Positions 1-10,775 of a stretch of 52,896 nt of DNA are shown here, one piece after another. Under the pieces are notes generated by a model that was not told the DNA's origin, made no database searches, and saw nothing but the letters and a program-made list of their open reading frames with translations. Location: NCBI GenBank assembly GCA_049999805.1, contig JBNGIO010005683.1, positions 41,285 to 94,180 of the forward strand, in the 5' to 3' direction. The position numbers were made by a program, and so were the translations under genes. Within the stretch, counting starts at the first letter, position 1; each line of letters begins with the position of its first letter. The DNA is from Folioceros fuciformis. Its lineage: Eukaryota > Anthocerotophyta > Anthocerotopsida > Anthocerotales.

Positions 1-1233
1 GAGTATCATTGCAGTGAGGATGCATGGAGCGGCCCTGGACCGGCAGGCCTGCTCGCTCTTCGTCACTTCGTTCCTGGCTGCTCTCAATGCTGCGATTGGC
101 ATGCCGACCGCATCTTTCGCGGAGGCTGTGAACGCTGACAAGATTGTGAGCGCTATCGAGGACCTGATTCCCGCAAAATACAAGGGTTCGTCGTGGCTGG
201 CTGCAGGCTCCATGATCGGAAAATCTCTCAGCAGCTCCCTTCTGCCCTTCCAAGCGGGCTTCGCCGACAGGAAGGAGAGCCTTCGATCGGGAATTGTGAG
301 CCACAGCCTCGGAAAGCCAGGTAGGTCTGATCGTCATTCGTCCCTGACGATGTCCTGTGACCCTTGTGTAACTTCTCGTGACATTTCCCGCAGGAACCAA
401 GTCTTTGCTGGCTCTGCTGAATACCTGCAAGGAGGTTCCGCTCTATGCTATCGTAGCCTCTGCCTACCTGAAGGCGTCATACACGTTTTGGAGGCAGCAA
501 CCGGGCAACACCTCCAGTCCGGAATTTGGCTTCACAAGGTGCACCGCCCTCAGGTTCAAGATTTTAACAAGTGTTGTCATGGCATTTTCTAGTCAGACTG
601 TTGACTCCTCAATTTGTCCACTGCAGCATAGTAGACTGCCGGCCTCTTCTTCCAAGTGCGCTCCCTAAATCAGCTGTCGGAGCCTTGTCTCTGGGTATAC
701 CCCTCCAAAAGAAGGTGACAAGCAATGACGACCTCTGGAGCCTAGCGCGCAGCATCTCGTCCACCGTCGACAAATCTCTGAAGGCTGATAAGCAGTTCAG
801 TCTCCTGGCAACCATGAACGGGCTGTTCTCCAAGGTATGGAAGGTCAAAGTTACCTTAGTTAGTACCAAATCAACAATTCTTTGCCACCAACTAGCTATC
901 TACCATATGCAATCCTAGCAGGTGCTGAAACATCAGAGCATGACGACGGGCCCGTCAAGGCGAACGTCTCTCTTCTCCATCTTCATAGACACACTTCACT
1001 GCGATTGGGGGAACACAGAGCACATCAACCTGGCAGGCACGTATGGGCCGTTTTCCTCCATGCACGGTCCAGGACCGTGCTTCTGCATTGGTGAGACAAT
1101 GCTAAGTGCAGGGCCAGAGCTTTGCCTCTCGCTCGTCTACCCAGAGCCAGTTTACTCACGGAACCAGATGGAAGCAGTGGCAACAGGTGCAATACACCTC
1201 CTGCGGGATCTGAGTGCTGGGAATCCGAACTGA
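1..1233 (+). CDS. CoA-dependent acyltransferase-like protein (condensation fold), 3' part of gene
   Basis: Four exons join in frame: <1-320, 394-538, 627-834 and 922-1233 (stop). Every intron is GT-AG, and the phases (1, 2, 0) match across each junction. The roughly 327 visible residues carry marks of the condensation/CoA-dependent acyltransferase superfamily (WS/DGAT-, PapA- or AATase-like). These are an N-terminal H-G-A-A-L-D stretch resembling the active-site His region, a TKSLLALLNTCKE helix, an IVDCRPLLP segment like the family's D-x-RP strand, and a C-terminal block ending in the YPEPVYSRNQ strand. Such enzymes transfer acyl groups from CoA to alcohols or amines; the substrate cannot be read here. 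The 5' end lies outside the window. Family assignment is by remembered motif pattern, so the superfamily is likelier than any subfamily. The reading frame shows no break. Confidence 0.62.
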
Positions 1234-3303
1234 CAACCGTATCTGACAACCGTATGTGTCTACAGCAGTCGAAACATATTCGAAATATATGTTGCGACTG
1301 CTTTTAACGAGTTTCAAGCCCTCTTATGATGGGCCATCAAGTTGAGAAGAGCCTGGAGCAGTCAAAATACTGCTTAGTTAGAACTGTTTTTTTGGATAAG
1401 TTCCATGTTTTGGGTCTTATTATACATAAGGAGTTTATAGTGAAATTGAATTGGACTATGTAAATCTTGTATATAAAGTATAAGTAATATATAGTCAGTT
1501 TTTTAATAAAATATCAGATCAATTTTAATATGTATATTATGATAAGTTAATTCTTATTGATATATATGACCATTCCTTGTCTTGTGAAAAGATGACCATG
1601 GGTATGGAATATGGATACTATCATATGGTCTGTTACCATTAACAATCCTTGCCCGCATGAAAAATTTTGCTCGTTTTTGTTAGACAGCTACTTTTCAAAC
1701 GTAGTGCGAAGGATTCTTTCGCATCCAGTTGCACGATTGGGCAAGCAAGGCCGGAAAATAGAGAACCAAACAAAAAGCTAATGATGAAGACCTGCCCGGA
1801 GAATGGAGAACGAAACAAAAAGATTTTGATGAAGACATGCCTGAACTAGACCTCACGTCACTGGCAATCGGGAACGGGAGCTCCCATTGCCATTGACGTG
1901 TTAACCGTAATCCAATCTTAATACACTCTATCCAATGGGGATGAATCTTAAAAAGACACTCTGTATGAATCGAAATGAAGAAAAACGTTGTATCCCCTTC
2001 GGTCCACAAAGAGGTTAGAGGTAGAGAAAAGAAAATTACTATACGGGTAGAGTAAGGAAATATTCCTTAGATGCCATGAAATATTTATGTATAAAATACG
2101 TATTCAAATAAAAAGAACATGAAGTCTAATCCTGTCTGCATTGGTATTCTATACATGGGCCAATCGCTTATTATCAAAAGTTAATGTTATTTACTTAGTT
2201 GGTTTTCTCCAAGCGCTTTGAATAAGCTGTACTTCAGTGCATGATAAACATTCTTGTTTTCTTTTTTTTTACTTCTAAAACTAGGCAGGAGAGCTTGGAG
2301 AAGAGTGAAAGAGACACTTGTTGGTCTCATTGATACTACTTGGTGTGCGCTACGTTCTCCACACTGGTTCTTGAGTCATAACATGTTTATACTTACTATT
2401 TTTTGAAAATTTGGAGTGTGCAAATTAGTATTTGCGTGTTCTCACGATCCGCAAGGCAAAAGCGCATCCTAAACGCAGGAGTGGAACCGATGCCTCGTAC
2501 TGATCAGAGCTCTCGGTTCTCTGACTCGCAGACCCTACTACCCAAGTTGACCGTCGAGGGATGTGGCCTGCAAAGGATGTCAGCGAGCTGCAGTGTTGCA
2601 TGCTAACCTTAAGGATTGCAACGGGCTGTAGGCTCAACACAATGCGCCTGCAGCACGGCAAAGCGGGGCAGTCTAGAGTTCTAACCCTAGACGCCCTGCG
2701 AAGCCGCGCTACAAGGAGGCAATGCAAGGGAAGCCGCTGTGCGGTGCGCACGTTGCAATCTGACTTGAGGCTGAACTGTGGTGCACCGGAACAGCGCCAT
2801 CCTTCACCTGTAAGTTGTAGAGGCAAATGTTGCATCTAGGGAGGGACTAAACCAGGCACCCAGATGGGGGCTGCTACCTCAGTTGATCAGGGCCACAGTG
2901 GGAGGCGCGATGCAGGATGCAAAAGTGCGTAGCAGGCTTCAATACGCCTTCGCACGCTGTACCTCCAAGCCATGACTAACCTACCTCGCTCGCCTCCCTC
3001 ATGTTCGGCCCTCCCTCCCCCACGTTTGGAAGGGATCAGCGAACCGGAGGGAGGGAGCGGCGAGGGGTTGGAGGGGGTAGGGCAGGCGAGGAATTGGAGG
3101 GGGGAAGGCATTAGCGGGAGTGGCTTGTTTTTGCTGGTTGGTCCACTCAGGGAAGGCGCTTTGCTTCGCTAGGGCAACCGACCGGACTGAAGGGCGTGTC
3201 GTGTGAAAAGACGAGGAAGCGACCCTCTGCGTTTTCTCATACCGTACTCTTCTGTCTGAAGCCAAGATTGCGAAGACTCTCTTTCTAAAGCATGCAAATC
3301 TCC
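1234..3303. other. Intergenic region, no supported gene
   Basis: From 1300 to 2400 the sequence is AT-rich with no credible coding frame. From 2400 to 3280 it is GC-richer, with short open frames on both strands that lack recognisable domains or a consistent exon chain. A purine-rich, G-heavy stretch lies at about 3035-3110. The right end should contain the 3' UTR of the minus-strand PPR gene. A 45-bp tandem duplication (1751-1840) is listed separately. Confidence 0.6.
1751..1840. repeat. 45-bp tandem duplication, two copies
   Basis: Two adjacent, slightly diverged 45-bp units (1751-1795 and 1796-1840) both begin CCGGA and end GAAGACMTGC. They lie in non-coding AT-rich DNA. Divergence at several positions suggests an old event. 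Confidence 0.75.
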
Positions 3304-6123
3304 TTATCGTCTCTTCCCGAATCTGCCAGACGGACCCAGACTTTGCCTCAGGTCTGCATTCACGGCGTCCAGCAGCGCGTACAGCTGAGCCTTCTGCTCA
3401 TGCCTCCGGTCTCCGACCAGGAAGGTGTGCACCTCACAGTTGTGCTCGATCCAACTCTGGCCAGGCTCCTTCCATGCGACTCTTGTCCGCCTCACTTCAT
3501 CGACCTCGTTTGCATAATCGAGCAAACCGGCATCGGCGTACAGGTTAGACATGAGCACGTACGCGGCACCGTGCAGAGGCTCTAGGTTCACAGCTTGGTC
3601 GAAGGCACGTTCCGCCAGCACCACGTTACGATGCTTCCGGCACGCGCCAAGAACGCACAACCACACCGGCAGATCAGGCTCCATAGGCATTCCCGCCAGT
3701 AGCACTTCTATTTTCCGAAACAGTCCTGCACGGCCGACAAGATCGATCACGCAAGCGTAGTGCTCTAACCCTGCCGACAGGCCGTAGTCGCGCCCCATGC
3801 TCTCAAAGTACTCCAGTCCCTTTTCCACATCACCGGCGTTCGTGCACGCTGATAGGAGCATTAGGAATGTGACAGCGTCTGGTTCCAAACCTGTTCGGCA
3901 CATGGCCTGGTAACACAGCGCGCTGGCCTCGGCATCTCCGACTCGGGCATGCCCGGCAATCAGGGCAGTATATGATTTAACATTTGGCCGGGACAACGAG
4001 TTGAACACCTGCTGTGCGTCCGACATACTTCCGCATTTGCCGTACGCGCGGATGAGACTGGTCGCGATGCAGAGATTAGAGTGGAGTCCACATTCCAGTA
4101 CACTCTGGTGGACACCTCGACACATTTCCAAGGCTCCCGTATTGCTGCATGCTTCCAGCACAGCTACGAACGTACCTTCCCGTGGTTTCACTCCTCCTGC
4201 TCGCATCCGGGCGTAGAGTTGTAGAGCCTTGTCACCTTGCTCGTGCTGCGAGTATGCTGCAATCATGGCATTCCAAGACACCACGTCTCGCTGGGACAAT
4301 CCGTCAAACACATTTGTTGCATCTTTGATGCTCCCGCATTTGGCGTACATGCTGACTAAACTGTTGGCAACATGTGTGTCTGACTCCAACCCTAACTCAG
4401 TGGCTCGAGCGTGGATTTCCCTTCCCTTCTGCAGGGACTCCAGCTTCACGTTCTGCCCATCCATAACAGCACATTGCTCTCTTTCTGCAAGACTGCCGCA
4501 TGCTTGAAGAGTGCTTGCAAACGTTCTTGCATTTGGCCTGAATCCTGCCTCTTGCATTCGTGCATACATCTGTAAGGCCTTTTCCGCTAGTTCCCGCTGG
4601 GAATATGCTGCAATCATGGCACTCCAACACACCACATTACGATTGGACAATCTTTGGAACACCTGTTCTGCATCCTCGATGCTCCCACACTTCGCATAAA
4701 CACCGACCAAACTGCTGCCAACAAAAACATTCAACTCCAATCCCCTGTCTCTTACTGCAGCATGTAATTTCTTTGCCATGCGTAGGGACTCAAACTTAAA
4801 ATGCTTCCCCTCCGCCCGCTTGGCTACCTCGCTTTCGGCTAGGCTGCTACATGCTTGCAGGGCACAGACAAAAGTCCGGGCATCTGGCACGACATCTTGC
4901 TCTTGCATCTGTTCAAATATTTGCAGGGCCTTGGCTCCCTGGTCCTGCTGGAAATGTGCTGCCATCATGGCATTCCATGAAACCATATTGGGATTGTATA
5001 GACCATCGAAGATGACTTGGGCATCCTTAAGGCTCCCACATTTGGCATACATGCTCACCAAAGCATTGCCTACAAAGCTGTTTGATTCCAAACCGCTCTG
5101 GACAGCGGCGGCATGGACTATCCTGCCTTTCTGGAGAGCATGCATCTTAACCCTTTGCCCTTCCTCAACTGTCCCTTCCTCCCTTTCCGCGAGACTGCCA
5201 CAAGCTTGGAGCACGCAGACAAAGGTCCGTGAATCTGGTTTGAACCCTTCGTTTTGCATTCGCCAAAAAATCTGTAAAGCATTATCTCCTTGGTCCTTTT
5301 GAGCGTACGCAGCAACCATGGCTGTCCACGACACCACATTCCGCTGAGACATTCCATCAAACACATGTTGTGCATCCATCATGCTACCACACTTTGCATA
5401 CATACTGATCAAGGTGCTGGCAACGAACATGTCTGATTCCAACCCACGACATACAATTGCAGCGTGAATGCGCTTGCCCTCTTCCAAGTCCTCCAACTTG
5501 CTGCATGCTTTAAGCACGCTGACAAATGTATAACTGTCCGGCCAGACACCTTCCTGTTGCATCTGCTTATAGCATAGGACAGCCTCCCTACAGTGCCCTG
5601 CATTGATATACCCCGAGATGACGGCTGTCCAAGAGAAAACAGTTCGCCGGGGCAGCCGTTCAAACAACTCAAGCCCCTCAGCGAGGCTGCCACAGTTCAG
5701 CAGCGTGGTGACAACCAGGTCGAGGAGCATTATGTTGGACTCCAACCCATGCTTTGCCAAATGGGCATGTACCAGCTTGGCCTCTTGAAGGGAATTCTTC
5801 TTCGTGCAGGCCTGCAACAGATTCTTGTACATCTGCACGGAAGGCGCGAGTCCCCGCTGATCCATGCAGAGCAGCACGCCCAGTCCTTTGTCCAGACATC
5901 CTTGCGTGCCCACCGTTTCCAGTTCATGAACGTCCTCTGATGTGCATGCAGTCCTGCAAAGGGTGCAAGCCGACGCACTGCTCGGTCTATGAGAGTCCGA
6001 GACAAGTATCCGCCTCTTGGTATAGCAATATCGAGAAGGAGAGGACTTTTCCACTATGCTGCAAAGGATGCCTGACTGCCTTATGCTGCCTACAGTGGAG
6101 GCTGCCTTTCCACGGTGGTGCAT
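3304..6123 (-). CDS. Pentatricopeptide repeat protein, PLS class with E/E+ C-terminus
   Basis: This intronless frame encodes 939 residues. About 85 basic, Ser/Arg-rich N-terminal residues could be an organelle transit peptide. They precede a long array of P, L and S motifs with the classical MYAKCGS and VVSWNAMIAAY signatures from about residue 90 to 790. The end carries E and E+ motifs (PDLPVWLCVLGACRKHRN, then GQSWIE and VHTFLVGDRRH). It stops where a DYW deaminase domain would begin, so editing, if that is its job, would need a DYW partner in trans. Such proteins bind organelle RNA in mitochondria or plastids, one base per repeat. Three L motifs contain the same roughly 20-residue insertion of the LAERE...VKLESLQKGR kind, which points to internal triplet duplication. 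The start is the first Met of the open frame; a relic of the same 5' end recurs at 10776-10871. Confidence 0.93.
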   Translation of the reverse strand: MHHRGKAASTVGSIRQSGILCSIVEKSSPSRYCYTKRRILVSDSHRPSSASACTLCRTACTSEDVHELETVGTQGCLDKGLGVLLCMDQRGLAPSVQMYKNLLQACTKKNSLQEAKLVHAHLAKHGLESNIMLLDLVVTTLLNCGSLAEGLELFERLPRRTVFSWTAVISGYINAGHCREAVLCYKQMQQEGVWPDSYTFVSVLKACSKLEDLEEGKRIHAAIVCRGLESDMFVASTLISMYAKCGSMMDAQHVFDGMSQRNVVSWTAMVAAYAQKDQGDNALQIFWRMQNEGFKPDSRTFVCVLQACGSLAEREEGTVEEGQRVKMHALQKGRIVHAAAVQSGLESNSFVGNALVSMYAKCGSLKDAQVIFDGLYNPNMVSWNAMMAAHFQQDQGAKALQIFEQMQEQDVVPDARTFVCALQACSSLAESEVAKRAEGKHFKFESLRMAKKLHAAVRDRGLELNVFVGSSLVGVYAKCGSIEDAEQVFQRLSNRNVVCWSAMIAAYSQRELAEKALQMYARMQEAGFRPNARTFASTLQACGSLAEREQCAVMDGQNVKLESLQKGREIHARATELGLESDTHVANSLVSMYAKCGSIKDATNVFDGLSQRDVVSWNAMIAAYSQHEQGDKALQLYARMRAGGVKPREGTFVAVLEACSNTGALEMCRGVHQSVLECGLHSNLCIATSLIRAYGKCGSMSDAQQVFNSLSRPNVKSYTALIAGHARVGDAEASALCYQAMCRTGLEPDAVTFLMLLSACTNAGDVEKGLEYFESMGRDYGLSAGLEHYACVIDLVGRAGLFRKIEVLLAGMPMEPDLPVWLCVLGACRKHRNVVLAERAFDQAVNLEPLHGAAYVLMSNLYADAGLLDYANEVDEVRRTRVAWKEPGQSWIEHNCEVHTFLVGDRRHEQKAQLYALLDAVNADLRQSLGPSGRFGKRR

Positions 6124-6536
6124 CCTGCATAACTGCCTGGAAATCCACCCAAGCAGGTCTGTATAGGTTGCTCACCAGCAGTGCGTCCTTCGACATTCAC
6201 TGCCCCGAAGTCAACAGACCGAGGTCCTTTCTCAGGCGGGATGAGCACCACCTAAGCTAGCTTCCCAACAACAGGACGACGTCAGGCGATAGAACCCCTA
6301 CCTAAGGGGTTTAGGATTCCGTGATCACTTGGCACCTCCATCAGGACCATTAGGGCTGCCCAGTCTTGGAGAACGAGATCAGGCAACACGTTCTTGGCGC
6401 CAAATGAGCAACACGCCCAGCAGTTCGAGTGCAAACCATCTCCATAATTTTCCCACTGCAAAAATCTAAAAATCCGGGACGGTGCAGGATTTCACTAGTT
6501 CAGAAGTGCTTTGTGTTTCATCTTTGAAAGTTAGCT

Positions 6537-6656
6537 AGTCCATAGCCTCAAGGGCCAAGAAGAGTTACTCCATAGCCTCAAGGGCGAAGAAGAGTTAGTC
6601 CATAGCCTCAAGGGCGAAGAAGAGTTAGTCCATAGCCTCAAGGGCCAAGAAGAACC
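6537..6656. repeat. 30-bp minisatellite, four copies
   Basis: Four near-identical 30-bp units start at 6537, 6567, 6597 and 6627, each with the core CCATAGCCTCAAGGG. The matching place in duplication unit 2 (about 11155-11190) has only one diverged unit. The array therefore probably expanded after the segmental duplication. It lies between the NB-ARC stop (6826) and the PPR start (6123). Confidence 0.9.
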
Positions 6657-6825
6657 GTCGACAGTGGGTGGTTGGACTCCGTCAAGCAGGCAGCGAGGTG
6701 CTACTTGTCTAGCTGTTAGGCATCTAGTACAGGCATCCTGAAGGACCCGTGGCGCATGCACAATGAGTCCTGGGAACTGAAAAATTGCTACATGACAAAT
6801 TCGATGTATTTTGTTTTGCAGCCCA

Positions 6826-8855
6826 TCACCAGTGCTTAAAAAAGTCCATGACCACGGAATTCGCAAATTCTCGCATGGTGATAGGTAATTTGTCGACTTT
6901 TCTCCAACAGCTTGGCTTCTCGTTCAGCAAATAATGGCTGACCAAGGGATGCAACGAGTAGTAGTACACCTGCAAATCACCAAACGCCTCGACAGTGGGG
7001 TTACTTACAATCGCATATATGTATAGCACAGGACCACTAACACGACATTCAGGTATACTTGATCCAAAGCAGTAGAGGTTTGCGTGCTTTACTTACTCTG
7101 GTTCCTTCTGCATCTTGACCTGCCGTAACAAGGTTGAAATCAACAAGAGTGTCCATGGCAATCTGGGTCAACTTAGCACTGGGATGTACTAGTTTCCATG
7201 CGTCTTCTATCACATCTTTAGGAATAGCCTGCCCAGCTTCGAATAGTCCTAGGAACTCCAGCAATTGACGGTCACCTGCATTGAGTGCCTTAACAGAGAA
7301 ATCCAGTTCAGATCCCAGTACGAGGGCTTGTTCTTTCCAGATGCCAAGGCTATTACCGTTTGAACTCTGCACAATTTCGCCCATAATCTTTTCAGTCAAG
7401 CCATTTCCAATTCTGTAGACAAGCGCCAGGCAACCACCACAGCCCCTCAAAATCCTGCCCTGCAAGACATCAGGAACCACAAGGACAAGGTCAAGTATTC
7501 AGACAAGACTTTCCACCAGCGGGTGATATTGGCATTCTACTAAGAAACGACTCAAAAAGGAGCGGTGTGTAGCAACATCCCAACCTTGATACCTGGACTT
7601 TCTTACGTACATCCATAAAGCCCACAGAAGCCACAAGTAGGTGCTCAAGTACGTTACCTGGACTTCCGTAGGCAGATCCTTAATGCCCCTAGAAGCAGCT
7701 ATAGCCACAAGTAAGTGCTCATCCAATTTTTTAGCCGCAATGTCCGATGCATCAACATGAAACACCTTCGCATCCGCCCACAATGCCTTTCGACGACTTG
7801 TGACCAGAATTTTGCCACCATGTCCACGAAATCGAAAGTGAAGTATGCTGTCCGGGTTCCAAACATTGTCTAACACGATGAGACAACTTTTCTTCATTGC
7901 TGCGTCCGTCAAAGCCTGCCTTACGTCTGTTTTGTCGGCCACACGCATCCTATCAGCTAATTCACTCAGCTTCTTGACTACATCGCTCTCTAAAGAAGAC
8001 CCTTCACTTACGTTCCTGTCAAACTTCAGGAAGTGAGCTCCACCGGGAAACCTGGAATCTGTGGAAACAAGTACCAAACCCTCCAGAAATCAAGACTGAA
8101 CAGAGCCAAAGCAGTCAGCCACAAAGCAAGGATCTGAAAGTGCAGGCTGCACCTATTTGAAAAAATTTTGCGATGTCAAGAGCCATCTCCGTCTTACCCA
8201 TCCCAAACAGACCTGACAGAATGACGACATCCTTGTCTCCTGTACGTAGATACTCTACCACGTCATGAAAGATAGATTCATGACGTCTGTAATGATGGTC
8301 GTTGACGAGCATACCGTCATCATATCGATCCAGCCGCAAGTTCCAATCGTCCCGGAACTCTTTCAAGCTTTGCGCAAGGTGACATCCACCCCGCAAATAG
8401 AAAATGCTCCGGAATGCCTTAGATCTGAAAAATTTCCACCGCGCCTCCTGCTCTAGTTTGATTTTCGTGTATTCAGCTTGGAATCCTGCTGACACGCAAT
8501 GGCGTTGGGATGTCCATACTCTAGGTGAATGCAAGACTATCCTCAATCTATTCAGGAGATTGAGAGTCTGGTTCGCCTCATTCGCCCGTTTGCCTCCACC
8601 ATGTATCGAACGTTCCAGATCCCCTTGAACGATCAAAAGAGGATCCCTCTCCATGCTGGAACGAGGATCGACGGCATGCACCAACGCTATTTAGAGAACA
8701 TAAGGACCCAACATCAAAAGCCACAAGACCTAGCACATGCCCTCAGTGGCCAACACCATAGCAAAGCAGCGCACGTTGCAGCTCTAAGTAGCGCTCCAGC
8801 AGGTAGAAATTCTCCATGAGCGCTCTACCCAGATTCCGGTACATCTTGGCTCCAA
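6826..8855 (-). CDS. NB-ARC P-loop NTPase (NLR-type) without LRR, unit 1 copy
   Basis: Five exons join in frame: 8855-8757, 8623-8153, 8058-7658, 7459-7097 and 6969-6826. All junctions are GT-AG with matching phases. From the Met at 8844 the protein has 488 residues, but an upstream exon is possible because the first exon opens on a split codon. The order is an alpha-helical N-terminal part, the P-loop GLFGMGKT (about 167-174), kinase-2 CLIVLDNVW (about 245-253), RNBS-B GKILVTSRR (about 268-276), a GLPL-like GCGGCLALV (about 326-334) and an MHD-like SLHPLVSHYL (about 446). It ends soon after, with no LRR, TIR or RPW8 domain seen. By family it would be an ATP/ADP switch in immune signalling; with no sensor domain it could be a helper or an LRR-less regulator. 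The kinase-2 motif has DN where DD is usual. Confidence 0.82.
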
Positions 8856-8977
8856 CTGGAACAACACAACCTGGAAACACGATTATAGAGGTCCGCAGAC
8901 ACTGCATACATCACACGAAGACTGGTTTCCCAATTCCCGCCGAAGAGAGGGCAACGAAATGACCCATGAGCCTAGAA

Positions 8978-9297
8978 GCTTCAGCCAGAGCAGACGTCGG
9001 TAAAGCCTCTTTACGCCAAAAGGCCTAGTGCTGTGTCTGACTCTTGTTTTTTATTCTAACTGCGTGGTTCTGCCCCTCCCCGCTGAAGGGGGTGGTACTG
9101 GCACACGGGAACCTTGAGCGTGTTACTGGCACACGGGAACCTTGAGCGTGTTACTGGCACACGGGAATTAGGCCTCCAAGTTCAAACTAAAAGGATCTAT
9201 TTGACAGTTTACTAAAGTATAAATTATCTTGAGGAATTAAAGAAAAAATAACTTTAAGCCTCTAGGTAAAACTTATTTGCCCAAGCCTGCTTCAGCC
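8978..9297. mobile_element. 302-bp insertion flanked by 9-bp direct repeats (candidate non-autonomous element)
   Basis: Unit 1 carries about 302 bp (8987-9288) that unit 2 lacks. The insertion is bounded by GCTTCAGCC at 8978-8986 and 9289-9297. At the matching site in unit 2 (near 13343-13352) a single GCTTCGGCC runs straight into the same right flank, which is the pattern of an empty site and a target-site duplication. A 9-bp duplication is typical of Mutator-like elements, but I see no convincing terminal inverted repeats. The insert contains a 28-bp motif repeated about three times (9084-9167) and has no coding capacity. It sits just upstream of the open NB-ARC copy. Confidence 0.6.
9084..9167. 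repeat. 28-bp tandem repeat, about three copies
   Basis: The core TACTGGCACACGGGAA recurs three times at a 28-bp spacing; the first unit differs at its left end and the last is truncated. The array lies entirely inside the 302-bp insertion and is absent from duplication unit 2. Confidence 0.85.
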
Positions 9298-9759
9298 GCA
9301 CTACAACCGGATGCACTTCTCGACACCAGCACTGGCGCCGTCGCCCGTAAGCAATCAAAACTTCGCCATTCCGCGTTACGTACGTACGGTATCCTCCACC
9401 ACCAGGTAACGACGACGCAGACCTCTTGCTCACCACGTGCAGCAGGACATATGCGCAGTCCTGAACCTCAGGACGAGCGAGTACGCAGGCAGCAACCTAC
9501 TGTCCATAGAATCTGGCCACGTGGAGTAAGAACACCTTGATTATTACTTCTTCTAACGATGGCAACTGACGGGCACGGCGAAGGACTGGCGACAGGCTCT
9601 GACATGCAAGACGAACACTGAAGGATATACATATGTCCTGCTCATACGATCCAGTACCTACGTGATCAGCAAAACTAAGGGTTCCTGCAGGCACGTCATA
9701 CACTGTGTACCCTACTCCCTGTGAGCTGCCCGGCTATGTGTACCGGATTACTATCGGTA

Positions 9760-10775
9760 CACCATCTCCCAGTTTTGGTAGAGCAGGTGCTTCTTCCTCA
9801 GAGGAATTAAAAGTGCCTCATGTGATTCCTACAAAATACATATGAGATGGAATGGTGATGATATTCAGATATCCTTTCCCGGATGACAGTAAGGGCTCGA
9901 AGAGTTGCGTACAAGGTGTACCTCTAGCACGCGCGCCTACTCTTCCAAGGCACCAGCAGGTAGCAAGATTTCAATCATCCATGCTGCACGACCGAACCTG
10001 TGGTCACTCACTTTTAAAGTGCACGACATTATCACATTGCCTGCCTACTGATCTTCACTTCTAGCTCAAGGTTGCGCTCGTTTCCTCAGCGAGGGATCGC
10101 ATCGGAGCTTGACGTGCCTGTTCAGCCGCTAGAACCTTGCTCCTCAGCTCCTCCACTCGGGACTGTTAACTCCAACTGCAAAAGGCAGAAGCTCGTTATG
10201 AAAGATGAAAGACGTATGGCCAGCTTAAAGTTCGAAACCTCATCTTACTCACCCTCTTTCTGGAGCAATCGGGCAGTGGTAACACTGACCTCATCTTTCT
10301 CTTGCAACTTGCGAAGGCTTCCACGGGGTATAGCACGTCTCCTCGAGTCGTGCCCCGCTCTCATATCAGAAGCTTTACTGGACCTGTCTGCCCCACTCCG
10401 TACACTTAAAAGAGTGCCCTTCGGCCTTGCTGCAATCGATCGTCTTTCCTTGCTCCCAACTTGTGGATTCGACAGTTGTTGACTCGCTGATACCTCTCAT
10501 CTGTCACTCTGCATGCCAGTCAGGTCCCCAGCACCTGTGACAGCTGAGACATTGCCCGACTCTGCAAACCGAGACTCTCCACCCGCTCCACCCCACAGTC
10601 CTGTCCACGAGGTCGGCTTGATGCCAGGAACCAGACCTGACGGTTCCAGGTCTACGAAGGTCAGCAGGTTCTAACGTGGACTCGAGCTTTCTCAGTTCGC
10701 CCTGCCCTTCGTCCAAGTGCCCTTGAGCACCAAGAAATGCTCTACCACCTTAAAAATCTGACCTTGATGCTGGCA
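9760..10775 (-). pseudogene. Truncated, broken copy of the membrane/coiled-coil gene
   Basis: This is collinear with the 3' half of the gene at 13780-16100. The copy starts in mid-exon at the duplication junction (10775), so the membrane-spanning exons are missing. Further damage is visible. There is a frameshift after the LVDR segment of the large exon (near 10600) and a +1 insertion plus a 1-nt loss in the coiled-coil exon (near 10080-10170). The donor after that exon reads GC instead of GT. A TAG replaces a GAG codon in the short LEEE exon (near 9930), and the terminal exon has two internal deletions (near 9770-9800). It is not expected to make protein. Confidence 0.82.

Larger units (their letters stand above)
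6027..10775. repeat. Tandem segmental duplication, unit 1
   Basis: This direct repeat unit of about 4.75 kb is collinear with 10776-14872. It starts inside the PPR gene near codon 32, runs through the PPR upstream region, the NB-ARC gene and the 3' half of the membrane/coiled-coil gene, and stops at the motif ACCTTGATGCTGG. Similarity is obvious by eye along most of the length, with clear point and indel divergence. Unit 1 is longer because it carries a 302-bp insertion (8987-9288) and an expanded 30-bp repeat (6537-6656). Confidence 0.88.

Noticed and set aside
2403-3265. Overlapping open frames of 60-136 codons on both strands
   Set aside because: No domain, no consistent reading frame across them, and they overlap each other on opposite strands in GC-balanced DNA.
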